From positions 1 to 7,102 of the forward strand of contig JACQNY010000017.1 in assembly GCA_016202795.1 (NCBI GenBank): a stretch of DNA of 7,102 nt. Direction: 5' to 3'. The translations under genes were made by a program, and so were the position numbers. Shown in pieces: positions 6,986-7,102 of this stretch (position 1 is the first letter of the stretch; each line of letters begins with the position of its first letter). The notes under the pieces are model-generated. The model was not told the origin of the DNA and did not search any database. It saw only the letters and a program-made list of their open reading frames with translations. The stretch is from Candidatus Aenigmatarchaeota archaeon. Its GTDB lineage: Archaea > Aenigmatarchaeota > Aenigmatarchaeia > JACPZZ01.

Positions 6986-7102
6986 CGCGTCTCTTGTTGA
7001 AGCAATCCCTGCAATAAACCGGTCTCTTACCGTCCGGCTTGAAAGGGACTTCAGATTCGTTCCCGCAGTCTGCGCAAGTTACCTTGTGCATCTCTCTGGG
7101 AC
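6978..7102 (-). CDS. Small CxxC...CRDC zinc-ribbon protein (5' partial)
   Basis: The C-terminal 40 residues are visible, ending at TAA (6980-6978). The motif is CADC, a 17-residue spacer containing VPFKPDGKRPVY, then CRDC and a basic FNKRRGA tail. These four cysteines fit a single zinc-ribbon site. The VPFKP...RPVYCR(D/E)C signature is that of a small zinc-ribbon family frequent in DPANN archaea and CPR bacteria; its role is unknown and nucleic-acid binding is often supposed. The ATG at 7091-7089 could be a start giving 37 residues. However, the in-frame codons before it read (G)PRE, which matches the usual family sequence GPREMHK, so the gene more likely continues beyond the right edge. It converges on the membrane-protein unit. 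Confidence 0.85.
   Translation of the reverse strand, partial: PREMHKVTCADCGNESEVPFKPDGKRPVYCRDCFNKRRGA

Overview
The window reads as archaeal, most likely from a DPANN-type lineage such as Woesearchaeota or Pacearchaeota. This rests on three things. The first is a giant, sequon-packed, Ig-like surface protein with TDSTPP-type interdomain linkers. The second is an AGGTGA ribosome binding site and strong use of AGA/AGG for arginine. The third is a tiny CxxC...CRDC zinc-ribbon protein of a kind common in DPANN archaea and in CPR bacteria. The lineage is inferred from protein style only; there is no rRNA or other marker gene here.

Layout. Positions 1-5936 (+) hold the 3' part of one very long gene. 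It runs off the left edge, because the first visible residues already belong to the end of a repeat unit. About 1,660 visible residues lie outside the cell as a chain of beta-sandwich-like modules: three A-type repeats, two B-type four-cysteine domains, two C-type domains, several single Ig/FN3-like domains, a NEW3/CARDB-like domain, a Ser/Gly-rich hinge, a last beta domain and a helical stalk. One transmembrane helix follows, then about 290 residues of basic, helical cytoplasmic tail. Positions 5939-6817 (+) hold a second gene, joined to the first by a 2-nt gap and a ribosome binding site inside the upstream gene's last codons. It encodes a smaller membrane protein that repeats the stalk-TM-tail plan of the big protein without the Ig-like head. 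Positions 6818-6977 are a convergent intergenic region with T-rich terminator-like sequence on both strands. Positions 6978-7102 (-) hold the C-terminal end of a small zinc-ribbon protein that continues past the right edge.

How they fit together. The two plus-strand genes look like one translationally coupled unit encoding a head-bearing and a headless membrane protein. Their related membrane-proximal helices and cytoplasmic hairpins suggest that they assemble together and link a glycosylated cell-surface filament or layer to something under the membrane. That function is inference. What can be seen is the topology: about 79 N-glycosylation sequons before the transmembrane segment and one after it, plus 18 cysteines confined to the ectodomain and distributed in even numbers per module. 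The zinc-ribbon gene is convergent and has no evident functional link.
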